A DNA stretch of 64,000 nt, from the NCBI RefSeq assembly GCF_017161565.1, contig NZ_CP066796.1, positions 2,914,001-2,978,000 of the forward strand, given 5' to 3'. This stretch comes from Erwinia amylovora. GTDB lineage: Bacteria > Pseudomonadota > Gammaproteobacteria > Enterobacterales > Enterobacteriaceae. Below are positions 46,523 through 56,287 of this stretch, in pieces. The notes beneath the pieces were generated by a model. The model was given only the letters and a program-made list of their open reading frames with translations. It searched no databases and was not told the origin of the DNA. Position numbers and translations under genes: made by a program. Each line of letters starts with the position of its first letter. Positions within the stretch are counted from its first letter, which is position 1.

Positions 46523-47134
46523 ATGCGCTATATCGTGGCGCTGACCGGTGGTATCGGCAGCGGGAAAAGTACCATTGCTAACCTTTTTGCCGGGCTGGGC
46601 GTCGATATTATTGATGCCGATGTTATTGCGCGTCAGGTTGTCGAGCCGGGCCAGCCAGCACTGGCTGCCATTCATACGCATTTTGGTGATGAAATACTGA
46701 TGCCGGATGGCACCTTGAACCGGGCAGATTTGCGTAACAAAATATTCAGCTCTGCGGCGGATAAACGCTGGGTTAATAATCTGTTACATCCTCTTATCCA
46801 CAGCAGGACGCAGCAGCAGTTAGCATTAGCGCGCTCTGTATGGTGCTTGTGGGTTGTCCCGCTGCTGGTAGAAAACCATTTGCAGCATCATGCCGATCGC
46901 GTATTGCTGGTAGATGTAGACCGCGCAACCCAAATAGTCAGAACCACCGAGCGCGATAACATCAGTCGTGAACAGGTTGAACACATACTTGCTGCCCAGG
47001 CAACGCGTGAAGCACGTCTGGCCGTGGCAGATGACATTATTGATAACTGCGGGTCGCCGGAAACGGTGATTGCGCGCGTTGCCGAACTTAATGAGCGTTA
47101 CACGGCTCTGGCTGCGGCAACCGATCGGGATTAA
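46523..47134 (+). CDS. coaE: Dephospho-CoA kinase
   Basis: A 203-residue P-loop kinase that makes the last step of CoA synthesis, phosphorylating the ribose 3'-OH. It has Walker [23 protein letters not shown], and WVVPLLVE. I chose the ATG at 46523 over one 99 nt upstream for ribosome site and family length (206 in E. coli). zapD starts 5 nt after its stop. Confidence 0.95.
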   Translation: MRYIVALTGGIGSGKSTIANLFAGLGVDIIDADVIARQVVEPGQPALAAIHTHFGDEILMPDGTLNRADLRNKIFSSAADKRWVNNLLHPLIHSRTQQQLALARSVWCLWVVPLLVENHLQHHADRVLLVDVDRATQIVRTTERDNISREQVEHILAAQATREARLAVADDIIDNCGSPETVIARVAELNERYTALAAATDRD

Positions 47135-47138
47135 CAGT

Positions 47139-47882
47139 ATGAGCACAACGGTTCTTTTTGAGCACCCTTTGAATGAGAAAATGCGTACCTGGCTGCGTAT
47201 CGAGTTTTTGCTAAAACAGCTAACTGCCAGCCAGATAATTGTCGATCATCTGGGCGCACTGACATTCTTCCGTAATGCTGCCGAACTGCTGGACGTGTTT
47301 GAACGTGGAGAACTGCGTACCGAGATCCTCAAAGAGCTGGAACGCCAGCAGCAAAAGTTGCTTTCATGGGCTGAAATCCCCGGCGTTGATATGACGCGAA
47401 TTGATACGCTCAGAACTGAACTTAAAAGCTGTGCAGCCTGCTTAATTGCTGCCCCGCGCATGGGGCAACTGTTGCGCGAAGAACGCCTTATAAGCCTGGT
47501 ACGCCAGCGCTTAAGCATACCCGGGGGCTGCTGTAGCTTTGATCTTCCCACCCTGCATATCTGGCTTCATATTGAACAGCAGCAGCGTGACCAACAGGTA
47601 GCTGTATGGCTTGATTCGTTAGCCCCGATTCGCGATGCGCTAACGCTTATCCTTGAACTGATTCGTCAGTCCGGGATATTACGCACCCACACCAGCCTCA
47701 ATGGTTTTTTCCAGGACAATGCTGAAGGTGCTGATTTGTTGCGCTTGCAGCTTCAGCTTCAGGATGCGTTATATCCTCAGGTCTCCGGCCATAAGAGTCG
47801 TTATGCCATCCGTTTTCTGCCGTTGGACAGTGAACGAGGCGAAGTCCCTGCCCGCTTCAATTTTGAGCTGGCTTGTTGTTAA
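47139..47882 (+). CDS. zapD: Cell division protein ZapD
   Basis: A 247-residue cytosolic protein (formerly YacF) that crosslinks FtsZ filaments at the Z-ring. Start [20 protein letters not shown] and the internal [20 protein letters not shown] segment are typical. It lies between coaE (4-nt gap) and yacG (10-nt gap), the standard enterobacterial order. Confidence 0.95.
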   Translation: MSTTVLFEHPLNEKMRTWLRIEFLLKQLTASQIIVDHLGALTFFRNAAELLDVFERGELRTEILKELERQQQKLLSWAEIPGVDMTRIDTLRTELKSCAACLIAAPRMGQLLREERLISLVRQRLSIPGGCCSFDLPTLHIWLHIEQQQRDQQVAVWLDSLAPIRDALTLILELIRQSGILRTHTSLNGFFQDNAEGADLLRLQLQLQDALYPQVSGHKSRYAIRFLPLDSERGEVPARFNFELACC

Positions 47883-47892
47883 GGTAGGTATC

Positions 47893-48096
47893 ATGAATGA
47901 TGTAACCGTAGTCAACTGCCCAACCTGCGGCAAGCAGGTAATCTGGGATGAACTGAGCACCTGGCGACCGTTTTGCAGTAAACGCTGCCAGCTTATCGAC
48001 CTGGGGGAATGGGCCGCTGAAGAAAAGCGTATTCCCAGCAGCAGCGATCTCAATGACAGCGATGACTGGAGTGAACAGCCGCTCGATAGCCATTGA
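47893..48096 (+). CDS. yacG: DNA gyrase inhibitor YacG
   Basis: A 67-residue zinc protein with four cysteines in CPTC and FCSKRC and the [15 protein letters not shown] helix. The E. coli protein binds GyrB and inhibits gyrase. The ATG at 47893 follows AAGGTAGG; the frame is open further upstream but inside zapD. Confidence 0.93.
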   Translation: MNDVTVVNCPTCGKQVIWDELSTWRPFCSKRCQLIDLGEWAAEEKRIPSSSDLNDSDDWSEQPLDSH

Positions 48097-48119
48097 GCAG
48101 CCTGAAGTGGCGTAGTCGA

Positions 48120-48512
48120 TCAGATGCCTGCTTGCAGCCTGACCACAATTTCAGCATTTGCGGGCGGAAAATCCGCAGCGTTAAGTTGACTCTGCGCAAC
48201 CCAACGCTGCGGCTGTCCTTCGCGGCCATAAGGCTCGCCCTGCCAGCGGTCTACGATAAAAAAATGCAGTGTCACATGTAGATCGCGGTAGGTATGGTCG
48301 ACAATATCATAGGGTTCGGCATGCAGCACTGCGATACCCGTTTCTTCCATCAATTCACGTTTCAGAGCCTGTTCAGGCGTTTCACCCGCTTCAATTTTCC
48401 CGCCGGGGAACTCCCACATATTCCCCATATACGCGCTGGCTGAACGCTGAGCTAAAAAAATCTGCCGTTGGCTATTGCGGATAATACCTACCGCAACCTG
48501 TAAATGTTTCAT
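48120..48512 (-). CDS. mutT: 8-oxo-dGTP diphosphatase MutT
   Basis: A 130-residue Nudix hydrolase that clears oxidised guanine nucleotides. The Nudix box is GGKIEAGETPEQALKRELME followed by ETGI, with all metal-binding glutamates. Of GTG and ATG in tandem I take the ATG (E. coli MKKLQIAVG). It converges on yacG with a 23-nt gap. In E. coli it follows secA directly; here the T2SS region lies between. Confidence 0.95.
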   Translation of the reverse strand: MKHLQVAVGIIRNSQRQIFLAQRSASAYMGNMWEFPGGKIEAGETPEQALKRELMEETGIAVLHAEPYDIVDHTYRDLHVTLHFFIVDRWQGEPYGREGQPQRWVAQSQLNAADFPPANAEIVVRLQAGI

Positions 48513-49338
48513 CACCGTTCACTCCAGAAAGATTCAAGCCGAATGGCGACAAACAATATCATTGATGCCTGTTGCTGTCTTGGCCCTCAGGGCACTTTCA
48601 CCACCCAATCGCTGTCAGTGGATTGCCAATTTCACCCTGAACCGGGCATTGGTAGGCGTTATTGCTATTCATCGTCGGCTTGTAAACACAGCAACATATC
48701 TGTTACGTGCGGCAGCAACAATTGGACTCAGTAACACAATTAATATTTCACAGGTTAAATTCAGATAGCAAAGCCAGATGATCCCTCCCGGTATTTGTTA
48801 CATTGTCCCCTTCACCACCTAATCTTCATTGATTGAAATTCATCCAGCAACAATACAGAAGACTGCCTCACCATTTTATTACCAACCCTGCATATTATTT
48901 CTATGGTGATGATATTTCCTCTAATTCGCAGACAATAAAAATATAACCTTACGGATTAAAAAAGAAGCAACGCCACAACCTGCACATTAAATCAGTGGAA
49001 AATAATAATTGTCAGATTATGTAAGTAGGGCACAAAAACAAATCGCAAATGTTTTTATAAGGCAATTTAATAGGGATTAAGACCTTATTATCCGTTAAAT
49101 AACAGGACAACAAAATGATAAAAATCAATAAGCTGGCAAATTTTAATGAAAAATTAAACTTATTGCGTGTTGCAAAAAAACTACCTAACCCCCTATGCTT
49201 GCCGTCAAGTTATGGTCCTGAACAATCCAATTAAAGAAAAAGCGACAGGTTATTAGAAACGTTTTTCATGGGAAATTCTCTCTCCCGTATAGCTGCTAAC
49301 TTATGCAGCTGGCGGAGACATCATAAGGAACAAAGAAA
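48513..49338 (+). other. Gene-poor 0.8-kb region between mutT and the T2SS locus
   Basis: AT content rises after 48770. Nothing is recognised before 49100; open frames at 48475 and 48504 have no ribosome site or family. One short possible gene is at 49115. AAGGA before 49339 is the regulator's ribosome site. Confidence 0.4.
49115..49234 (+). CDS. Possible small basic protein, 39 aa
   Basis: MIKINKLANFNEKLNLLRVA followed by KKLPNP and ending GPEQSN. AGGACAACAAA gives a reasonable ribosome site. No family known; the role is open. It lies 104 nt before the winged-helix regulator on the same strand. Confidence 0.3.
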   Translation: MIKINKLANFNEKLNLLRVAKKLPNPLCLPSSYGPEQSN

Positions 49339-49806
49339 ATGTTAAGCGTTGAACAATGCGAAAAAATACTCGACATTGAAAACATTCACTACGGTACATT
49401 TTTCAATCTGGATTGCCAGATGAACACGCTTGAGATCCCCTGTAAGAAGCTAACAATATCTCTTAGCGAAACGCAAAAAAGACTCCTAATCTGCCTGACA
49501 CAAAAAATTAACAACAAGCGAGACATCATTAATATTGTCTGGTATGAAAACCATCAATGCGTTCGTGATAACAATTATCATCAGCTGGTATTTCAGTTAC
49601 GTGCACTTCTGCAACGTAACCAATTACCCACTAACATACTTATTACCGTCCCTTACTACGGTTTAAAAATCAATGAGCCTCTTTTAAGAAAGATCGAGGC
49701 AGAGGCACTGCACCACGATCCTGCCCCCCTCGCCTCGCAGAACAATGTAACAGATAAAGACAACAAACCATCGCTGAAGCAATGGCTGTTGAATGCAATA
49801 CGCTAA
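49339..49806 (+). CDS. Winged-helix (OmpR/CadC-type) DNA-binding protein, candidate T2SS regulator
   Basis: 155 residues. The segment LSETQKRLLICLTQKINNKR to ITVPYYGLKIN follows the trans_reg_C winged helix (LLxxL, DIxxxVW, LxxxVxxLRxxL, TVxxxGYxxx). There is no receiver domain before it and no membrane helix after it, unlike CadC or ToxR, so it is a bare DNA-binding protein. A 27-residue spacer precedes the domain and a charged tail follows. It lies 35 nt upstream of gspC on the same strand and is a plausible activator of the operon; this is inferred from position only. Confidence 0.65.
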   Translation: MLSVEQCEKILDIENIHYGTFFNLDCQMNTLEIPCKKLTISLSETQKRLLICLTQKINNKRDIINIVWYENHQCVRDNNYHQLVFQLRALLQRNQLPTNILITVPYYGLKINEPLLRKIEAEALHHDPAPLASQNNVTDKDNKPSLKQWLLNAIR

Positions 49807-49841
49807 TTCTTTTTATCACAACATAATTTGTGGGCTTTAGC

Positions 49842-50348
49842 ATGAACTCATTGTCTGACTCTGCGCTGATATCTTATTTAAAGAGAATGGCATCACCTGG
49901 CGCACTCTATTTTCTTAGCGTGATGCTGCCGCTCGCCGTGCTGGGTTTTTCATTTAAGTTCTCTGCGCCACCGCCGTTGCCTCTGACCGTTGTACAACAG
50001 CCGCTGCCTGAACCTGAGGCGGGAAATGCCCCGGATGGCTACACCAGGCTTTCAGTGCTCTCATTATTTGCACCGCGTCCGCAAAAGGAACCTGCCCCTC
50101 TGCAACAGGACGAGAGTGACGATCAAATGCTGCGGGCGCCGGAGAGTACCCTGCCGGTCAAGGTGACCGGTTTGCTAAGCAGTAATGTTGAATCGCACTC
50201 CATCGCGATTGTGCAACACAACCAGCAACAGCTGACTCTCGGCGTTGGCGAGGCCCTGCCTGACACAACCGCAACCATCGTGCGTATCTTTCCGCAACGG
50301 ATCATCATTCGTCACCGGGGAAAGTTTGAAGCCTTAACCATGAAGTGA
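49842..50348 (+). CDS. gspC: Type II secretion protein GspC, short form
   Basis: 168 residues: a cytoplasmic start, one membrane helix (YFLSVMLPLAVLGFSFKF), a proline-rich linker and the homology region (LSLFAPRP through LPVKVTGLLSS to IIIRHRGKFEAL). GspC links the inner-membrane platform to the secretin through this region. OutC/XcpP proteins are about 230-280 aa and end in a PDZ or coiled-coil domain, which is missing here. The stop is clean, with gspD 28 nt on. I use the ATG 49842; a GTG four codons upstream is possible. Confidence 0.85.
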   Translation: MNSLSDSALISYLKRMASPGALYFLSVMLPLAVLGFSFKFSAPPPLPLTVVQQPLPEPEAGNAPDGYTRLSVLSLFAPRPQKEPAPLQQDESDDQMLRAPESTLPVKVTGLLSSNVESHSIAIVQHNQQQLTLGVGEALPDTTATIVRIFPQRIIIRHRGKFEALTMK

Positions 50349-50376
50349 TTAAGCCGAATTATAACAAGGACTGCTT

Positions 50377-52314
50377 ATGAAGAAGAGATCCCCCCAATCC
50401 GCTACCAGCATCCGGCGGCTGTTACCGCTGCTGCTGATTTGCACGTTATTTTCTGCGCCTGTGCAGGCGGATGGCTATCAGGCGAGCTTCAAAAATACCG
50501 AGATCGAAGAATTTATTAACACCGTGAGTAAGTCACTGAATAAAACCATCATTATCGATCCTGCGGTGAAAGGAAAAATCAGCGTGCGCAGCTATGAAAC
50601 GCTGGATGCGCAACAGTATTATCAGTTTTTCCTCAGTGTGCTTGAGGTTTACGGCTACACCGCGATCAGCATGGATAATGGCGTCCTTAAAATTATTCCG
50701 TCTAAAAATACCAAAGGTGCCGCCGTACCCTTTGTTACCGCTGGCAGCAATGCCGTCGGCGATGAAGTGATTACCCGGGTAGTACCACTGCAGTTCGTCA
50801 CGGCAAAAGACCTGGCGCCCTTACTGCGCCAGCTTAACGATGCTGCTGCGGGCAGCGTGGTGCATTACGACCCGAGTAACGTGTTATTAATGACCGGCCG
50901 GGCAGCGGTGATCAGCCAGCTGATGGCCATTGTCGGCAGTATCGACCTGCCTGAAGACACCACGGTCGATACGGTCAAATTGCAGTGGGCATCGGCCCCA
51001 CAGGTTGCGGAAATACTCAATTTTATCAACGGTGATAGCAAAACAGCGGGCAGCAATAAACCGTTCGCCAAAGCCGTCGCGGATACGCGCACCAATGCCG
51101 TACTGATTACCGGCGACGAGCTGGCACGTCAACAGCTGGTTGATGCAGCAAGAAATCTGGATGAAGAGAAAGACCGCAGCAGCAACTCCAGGGTGTTTTA
51201 TCTGAAGCACGCTAAAGCCGAAAACCTGGTAGAGGTACTGAGCGGCGTAAGCAGTAACATACAGGACAAATCTGAGTCTAAATCCGCCAGCCCGGTTGCG
51301 ATGTCAAAAGACATCGTTGTGAAGGCCGACACCTATACCAACTCACTGATTATCAACGCGCCGCCGGATGTGATGGGCGATCTCGAAGAAATTATTAACC
51401 GACTCGATATCAGCCGTGCTCAGGTGCAGGTAGAAGCGATCATCGTTGAGGTACAGGATGCGGACGGCCTGGCGCTGGGAGTACAGTGGTTCAACAAAAA
51501 CGGCGGCGGAACGCAGTTCCCGGCAAGCGATGCTCCGGTCAGTAATCTGATTGGCAGTACCATTGCCGAAGCGCTGAGTAAAACCAACGGTCTGGCCGCC
51601 GGATTCTACCACGGTAACTGGGCAGGATTATTCACCGCGCTGCAAACCAACAGCCAGAATAATATTCTGGCAACGCCAAGTATTGTGACGCTGGATAACA
51701 TGGAGGCCGAATTTACCGTGGGCCAGGATGTGCCCATTCTTACCGGCACGCAAACCACCAACACCGACGGCGTGTACAACTCGGTCGACCGCAAAAGCGT
51801 CGGTATCAAACTGAAAGTGAAGCCGCAAATCAATAAAGGCGACTCGGTGCTGATGGAGATTGAGCAGGAAGTGTCGAGCGTAGCCGAACAGAGCTCGGTC
51901 GATCCGCTGGGAGCGACCTTTAATACCCGCCTGGTGAAGAATGCGGTACTGGTTGAAAGCGGCAAGACCGTGGTAGTCGGTGGGCTTCTCGACACCACGC
52001 ATAGCAACGTGGAGAGCAGCGTCCCGGTACTCGGCCAGATCCCGTTGATTGGCAGACTGTTCCGCTATACCTCTGATAAAAAGAGTAAACGCAACCTGAT
52101 GCTGTTTATCCGTCCAACCATCATTCGTCAGCAGGATAAATTTGACCTCACCAGCGGCAGCAAGCTGGAGAAATTCCGCGAGAAGCTCGGCAACGGCGAA
52201 GGCGACAAACGCGTTGCTCAAGCCATCGATGAAAATCTGTTAATAAAGCAGGGTAACCAGGCGCTGGTGGAAATACAGAAGCACATCGCTGATTTCTACC
52301 GGAAAAAAGCGTAA
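50377..52314 (+). CDS. gspD: Type II secretion outer-membrane secretin GspD
   Basis: 645 residues with a signal peptide (cleaved after VQA). N0 starts at YQASFKNTEIEEFINTVSKS, N1-N3 follow, and the secretin core is at about 390-590 with NNILATPSIVTLDNMEAEF, VGQDVPILTGTQ and VPVLGQIPLIGRLF. The C-terminal tail (GDKRVAQAIDENLL) resembles an S-domain that binds the pilotin GspS, encoded at 60164. It overlaps gspE by TAATG. Forms the exit pore for folded proteins. Confidence 0.96.
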   Translation: MKKRSPQSATSIRRLLPLLLICTLFSAPVQADGYQASFKNTEIEEFINTVSKSLNKTIIIDPAVKGKISVRSYETLDAQQYYQFFLSVLEVYGYTAISMDNGVLKIIPSKNTKGAAVPFVTAGSNAVGDEVITRVVPLQFVTAKDLAPLLRQLNDAAAGSVVHYDPSNVLLMTGRAAVISQLMAIVGSIDLPEDTTVDTVKLQWASAPQVAEILNFINGDSKTAGSNKPFAKAVADTRTNAVLITGDELARQQLVDAARNLDEEKDRSSNSRVFYLKHAKAENLVEVLSGVSSNIQDKSESKSASPVAMSKDIVVKADTYTNSLIINAPPDVMGDLEEIINRLDISRAQVQVEAIIVEVQDADGLALGVQWFNKNGGGTQFPASDAPVSNLIGSTIAEALSKTNGLAAGFYHGNWAGLFTALQTNSQNNILATPSIVTLDNMEAEFTVGQDVPILTGTQTTNTDGVYNSVDRKSVGIKLKVKPQINKGDSVLMEIEQEVSSVAEQSSVDPLGATFNTRLVKNAVLVESGKTVVVGGLLDTTHSNVESSVPVLGQIPLIGRLFRYTSDKKSKRNLMLFIRPTIIRQQDKFDLTSGSKLEKFREKLGNGEGDKRVAQAIDENLLIKQGNQALVEIQKHIADFYRKKA

Positions 52315-53780
52315 TGAGTCAGCCACTGTTTCCATTCAGCTGGGTACAACAGCATAACGTGCTGCTGGCACCGGATGGCGAATCCGTGGCGCTGTGCTTC
52401 CATTCTGGCAGCAGTATGACTGCCATTCTGGAAGCTCGCCGCCATGCTCCCGAAGCCAGTCTGCAACTGCTTTCCGAAGACGTTTTCCGTCAGAAGATGA
52501 GCGACGCCTATCAGCAAAATACGTCTTCAACGCAGATGTTCGAGACGCTGGGTAGCGAGTTTGACCTCGACCAGCTGGTAGACGGCCTGCCTGAAGATAA
52601 TGACCTGCTTGACAGTGACGATGGCGCCCCGGTTATCCGCCTGATCAATGCCATTCTCAGTGAGGCGATCAAAGAAGGGGCCTCCGATATTCATATTGAG
52701 CCATTCGAGAAGAAGCTAAGCGTGCGCTTCCGCGTTGACGGGATGCTGCGCACCATTCTGTCCCCGCCAGCGCAGCTCAGTCGCTACCTGTTATCGCGAA
52801 TTAAGGTAATGGCAAAGCTTGATATTGCCGAAAAACGCATCCCGCAGGATGGGCGTATCTCTCTGCGCCTGGGCGGCAGAAATATCGATGTGCGTGTCTC
52901 CACTCTGCCTTCGCGGCATGGTGAGCGCATCGTACTGCGCGTGCTGGACAAGAACGGGCTGACGCTGAACCTTGCCGATATCGGTATGTCCCCACAGGCG
53001 GAGCAAGCGATGAACCGCCTGCTGAAGACGCCGCATGGCATCCTGTTGGTAACCGGACCTACCGGTTCGGGAAAAAGTACCACCCTGTATGCCGGGCTTA
53101 AGCTTATCCATAGCGACGACAAAAATATCATGACCATTGAAGATCCGGTGGAGTACGAACTGGAAGGAATTGGGCAGACGCAAGTCAACAGCAAGGTCGA
53201 TATGACCTTTGCTCGTGGTCTGCGCGCCATTCTGCGCCAGGACCCGGACATCGTGATGATTGGTGAGATCCGCGATGGCGAAACCGCGCAGATCGCCGTT
53301 CAGGCTTCACTCACCGGGCACCTGGTGCTCTCGACGCTGCACACCAACAGCGCTTTTGGCGCCATTGAGCGTCTGCGCGATATGGGGGTCGAGCCCTTCC
53401 TGCTCGCCAACTCGCTGATAGGCGTGCTGGCCCAGCGCCTGGTACGCAGGCTGTGTCCCGCCTGCCGTCAGCCGGGCGCGGCAACCGCCGTTGAGCTGGC
53501 GCATTTTTCTCCCAGCCCACCGTCTGGCATTCAGCTGTGGCGCGCTGTCGGCTGCGAACAGTGTAATAACAACGGCTATCGCGGGCGCGTCGGCATCTAT
53601 GAGTTGCTGACCATTGATGATGCACTCCGCCAGGCGATCGGTCAGAACAAAAGTGAGAATGCACTGAGCCAGCTGGTCAACGCGGACTATTGTTCTTTGC
53701 AACAGGACGGCCTGCAAAAGGTGCTCAGCGGTATGACCACGCTCGAAGAGATCCTTCGCGTCACGCGCGAGGCACATTGA
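52314..53780 (+). CDS. gspE: Type II secretion ATPase GspE
   Basis: A 488-residue ATPase with ASDIHIEPFE, Walker A GPTGSGKSTTLYAG near residue 250, MTIEDPVEYEL, Walker B VMIGEIRDGETAQIA, STLHTNS and the zinc tetracysteine CPAC/CEQC. Its N-terminal domain should bind GspL. It drives pseudopilus growth. Similar in layout to HofB at 42411 but with a longer N-terminus. Confidence 0.96.
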   Translation: MSQPLFPFSWVQQHNVLLAPDGESVALCFHSGSSMTAILEARRHAPEASLQLLSEDVFRQKMSDAYQQNTSSTQMFETLGSEFDLDQLVDGLPEDNDLLDSDDGAPVIRLINAILSEAIKEGASDIHIEPFEKKLSVRFRVDGMLRTILSPPAQLSRYLLSRIKVMAKLDIAEKRIPQDGRISLRLGGRNIDVRVSTLPSRHGERIVLRVLDKNGLTLNLADIGMSPQAEQAMNRLLKTPHGILLVTGPTGSGKSTTLYAGLKLIHSDDKNIMTIEDPVEYELEGIGQTQVNSKVDMTFARGLRAILRQDPDIVMIGEIRDGETAQIAVQASLTGHLVLSTLHTNSAFGAIERLRDMGVEPFLLANSLIGVLAQRLVRRLCPACRQPGAATAVELAHFSPSPPSGIQLWRAVGCEQCNNNGYRGRVGIYELLTIDDALRQAIGQNKSENALSQLVNADYCSLQQDGLQKVLSGMTTLEEILRVTREAH

Positions 53781-53781
53781 T

Positions 53782-54987
53782 ATGCGTTTCCGCTATCAGG
53801 CGCTCAATCAGCGTGGCGTCAAAGTTCAGGGCGAAACCGAAGCCGATACGCCACAGCAGGCACGCCAGCTGCTGCGCGAACAGCAGCTACAGCCATTGCG
53901 CTTACAGCCGGTAAAACCGGGCGTACTGCGTTCTGGATCGTCGTCACGCCGTTCGCTGTCTGCCAGCGAGCGGGTATTGATGACGCGCCAGCTGGCAACG
54001 CTGGTTGGCGCGGCGTTGCCGTTGGAACAGGCGCTGCTGGCGCTGGAAAAGCAGACTACCAAACCAGCGGGGCGCACCATGCTGCATGCCATCCGCCAGA
54101 AGGTGCTGGAAGGTGCTTCACTGGCGGATGCCGTTGGCCTTTATCCTGCCACGTTCCCTCCGCTCTATCAGGCGATGATCGCCGCCGGAGAAGCATCGGG
54201 CAAACTGGATAACGTGCTGGAGCAATTAGCTGATTACAGCGAAAAGACGCAGCAGATCAAAGGTAAGCTTACCCAGTCAATGATCTACCCCCTGCTGCTG
54301 ACGCTGGTGGCCATCAGCGTGATCACCATTTTGCTGACCGCCGTGGTGCCCAGCGTGGTCGAACAGTTCGTACACATGAAACAGGCTTTACCGCTGTCTA
54401 CCCGCCTGCTGATGAGCATCAGCGAAATAACGCGCGCCATCGGCCTGCCGGTGCTGCTGGTTATTCTGCTGGCGGGTTTCTGCGCCCGCATCATACTGCG
54501 CCGCCCGGCACAGCAGTTACGCTGGCACCAGGCCAAGCTGCGGCTGCCGCTCATTGGCCGTATCGTCCTTAATCTCAACCTGGCACGCTATGCGCGCACC
54601 CTGAGCATCCTGACCAACAGCGCCGTACCGCTGCTGGAAGGCATGCATATCAGCGCCACCGTATTAACCAATCTGTTTATACGCCAACAGTTACAGCTCG
54701 CCGCCGAACGGGTACGCGAAGGCACCACCCTGACGCTGGCGCTCGAACAAACCAGGCTGCTGTCGCCAATGATGGGCCATATGATCGCCAGCGGCGAAAG
54801 CAGCGGTGAACTGGACAGCATGCTGACCAAAGCGGCCGATATTCAGGACAGCGCCTTTCTTAGCCAGATGACGCTGGCAGTCAGCCTGTTTGAACCCCTG
54901 CTGGTGGTGGTGATGGCTGGCGTGGTGCTGTTTATCGTGCTGGCCATTCTGCAACCCATTTTACAACTCAACAGCCTGATAGGATAA
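53782..54987 (+). CDS. gspF: Type II secretion platform protein GspF
   Basis: 401 residues, two T2SSF domains (LMTRQLATLVGAALPLEQAL and YARTLSILTNSAVPLLEGMH) and three membrane helices. It lies one nt after gspE and 6 nt before gspG. It forms the inner-membrane platform with GspC, L and M. Confidence 0.96.
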   Translation: MRFRYQALNQRGVKVQGETEADTPQQARQLLREQQLQPLRLQPVKPGVLRSGSSSRRSLSASERVLMTRQLATLVGAALPLEQALLALEKQTTKPAGRTMLHAIRQKVLEGASLADAVGLYPATFPPLYQAMIAAGEASGKLDNVLEQLADYSEKTQQIKGKLTQSMIYPLLLTLVAISVITILLTAVVPSVVEQFVHMKQALPLSTRLLMSISEITRAIGLPVLLVILLAGFCARIILRRPAQQLRWHQAKLRLPLIGRIVLNLNLARYARTLSILTNSAVPLLEGMHISATVLTNLFIRQQLQLAAERVREGTTLTLALEQTRLLSPMMGHMIASGESSGELDSMLTKAADIQDSAFLSQMTLAVSLFEPLLVVVMAGVVLFIVLAILQPILQLNSLIG

Positions 54988-54993
54988 ATCTCA

Positions 54994-55443
54994 ATGGAAC
55001 AATCATCTGCTCGCCGCCGCCAACAGAGCGGCTTCACCCTGCTGGAAATTATGGTGGTGATCGTCATTCTTGGCATTCTTGCCAGCCTGGTGATCCCCAG
55101 CCTGATGGGCAATAAGGACCGCGCCGATCGCCAGAAAGCCGTCAGTGACATTATTACCCTGGAAAACTCGCTGGATATGTACCGGCTGGATAACAGCCGC
55201 TATCCCACCACCGCACAGGGGCTGAAAGCGCTGGTGACCAGGCCAACGGCAGAACCGGTGCCGCGTAATTACCGCAGCGATGGCTATGTCCGCCGTTTGC
55301 CGCAGGACCCGTGGGGTAATGATTACCAGCTGATCAGCCCCGGTCAGCATGGTCCGGTAGATATTTTCTCTGCCGGCCCTGATGGCGCACCACAGACGGC
55401 AGACGACGTGACTAACTGGCAGCCAGATACCGAAGAGCCGTAA
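54994..55443 (+). CDS. gspG: Major pseudopilin GspG
   Basis: 149 residues. A leader ending QSG is cleaved before FTLLEIMVVIVILGILASLV. The C-terminal calcium-site region DPWGNDYQLISPG to FSAGPDG is typical of GspG. Stop and gspH start share TAATG. Processed by GspO. Confidence 0.96.
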   Translation: MEQSSARRRQQSGFTLLEIMVVIVILGILASLVIPSLMGNKDRADRQKAVSDIITLENSLDMYRLDNSRYPTTAQGLKALVTRPTAEPVPRNYRSDGYVRRLPQDPWGNDYQLISPGQHGPVDIFSAGPDGAPQTADDVTNWQPDTEEP

Positions 55444-55928
55444 TGCAGCGCCACGCCGGATTTACCCTGCTGGAAGTGATGCTGGTACTGCTGCTGTTCA
55501 GTGGCATTGCGCTGCTGGCCGTGGCAACACAGCCCGCTGCCAGCACCCGTCCCGAAGCAGAAAAACTGCTGGTGATGATGCGTTGGGCCGCTGGCCAGGC
55601 GCAGCTTGACGGGGCGGTGATCCGTTTGCAGCTGAACCCTCACCGGGTAGATCTGGCGCGCCTGGCACCGGGCAAAACCTCTGGCGACAGCCTGTTTTAC
55701 GGCTATCACTGGCAGCCGATCAAAAACCGGCTGGCACGTTTTCGCCTGCCGGGCAATATGTCTTTCACGCTCCGCCAGCAGGGAAAAGTGATGACGCTGC
55801 CGGCCACGCTGCTGTTTCTGCCCGATGGTGACCAGCCGCCCTTTACCCTGCAACTGAACGGAGCCGATCTCACAGGCAGTGAAATCGGCGCGGCAGAGGG
55901 CGAGCTGGTGCTACGGGAGTTACCATGA
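55443..55928 (+). CDS. gspH: Minor pseudopilin GspH
   Basis: 161 residues with prepilin leader MQRHAG before FTLLEVMLVLLLFSGIALLA; a beta-rich C-terminal domain follows. ATGA overlap with gspI. Minor pseudopilin that links the tip complex to the GspG shaft, by family. Confidence 0.9.
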   Translation: MQRHAGFTLLEVMLVLLLFSGIALLAVATQPAASTRPEAEKLLVMMRWAAGQAQLDGAVIRLQLNPHRVDLARLAPGKTSGDSLFYGYHWQPIKNRLARFRLPGNMSFTLRQQGKVMTLPATLLFLPDGDQPPFTLQLNGADLTGSEIGAAEGELVLRELP

Positions 55929-56287
55929 AACAGCGGGGCATGACGCTACTGGAAGTGATGGTGGCAATGGCGATACTGGCGATTGCCGGGCTGGCATTAA
56001 TGAAAACCAGCGGGGAGCAGGTACGTAACTTGACCCGGCTGGAGCAGAAGCAGTTTGCTCACTGGGTGGCGGACAACCAGCTGGCTCAACTTTATCTGCA
56101 ACGTACGTGGCCGGCACAGCAGTGGCAGCACGGCAATACCCTGATGGCAGAACAGCGCTGGTTCTGGCGCTGGCGAGGTGTCAGTACCGGCGATCCCGGC
56201 ATTCGCGGGCTGGAGATTGAAGTACGTCTTGATGAAAGCAGTCAGCATGCTATCGCCGCGCTGCACAGCTGGCAGGTAAAGGAATAA
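55925..56287 (+). CDS. gspI: Minor pseudopilin GspI
   Basis: 120 residues; leader MKQRG before MTLLEVMVAMAILAIAGLAL, with the usual Glu5. Part of the GspI-J-K tip complex. Shares TAATG with gspJ. Confidence 0.92.
   Translation: MKQRGMTLLEVMVAMAILAIAGLALMKTSGEQVRNLTRLEQKQFAHWVADNQLAQLYLQRTWPAQQWQHGNTLMAEQRWFWRWRGVSTGDPGIRGLEIEVRLDESSQHAIAALHSWQVKE

Noticed and set aside
48475..48768. 97-codon frame overlapping the mutT start
   Set aside because: No ribosome site, no family, unusual composition.
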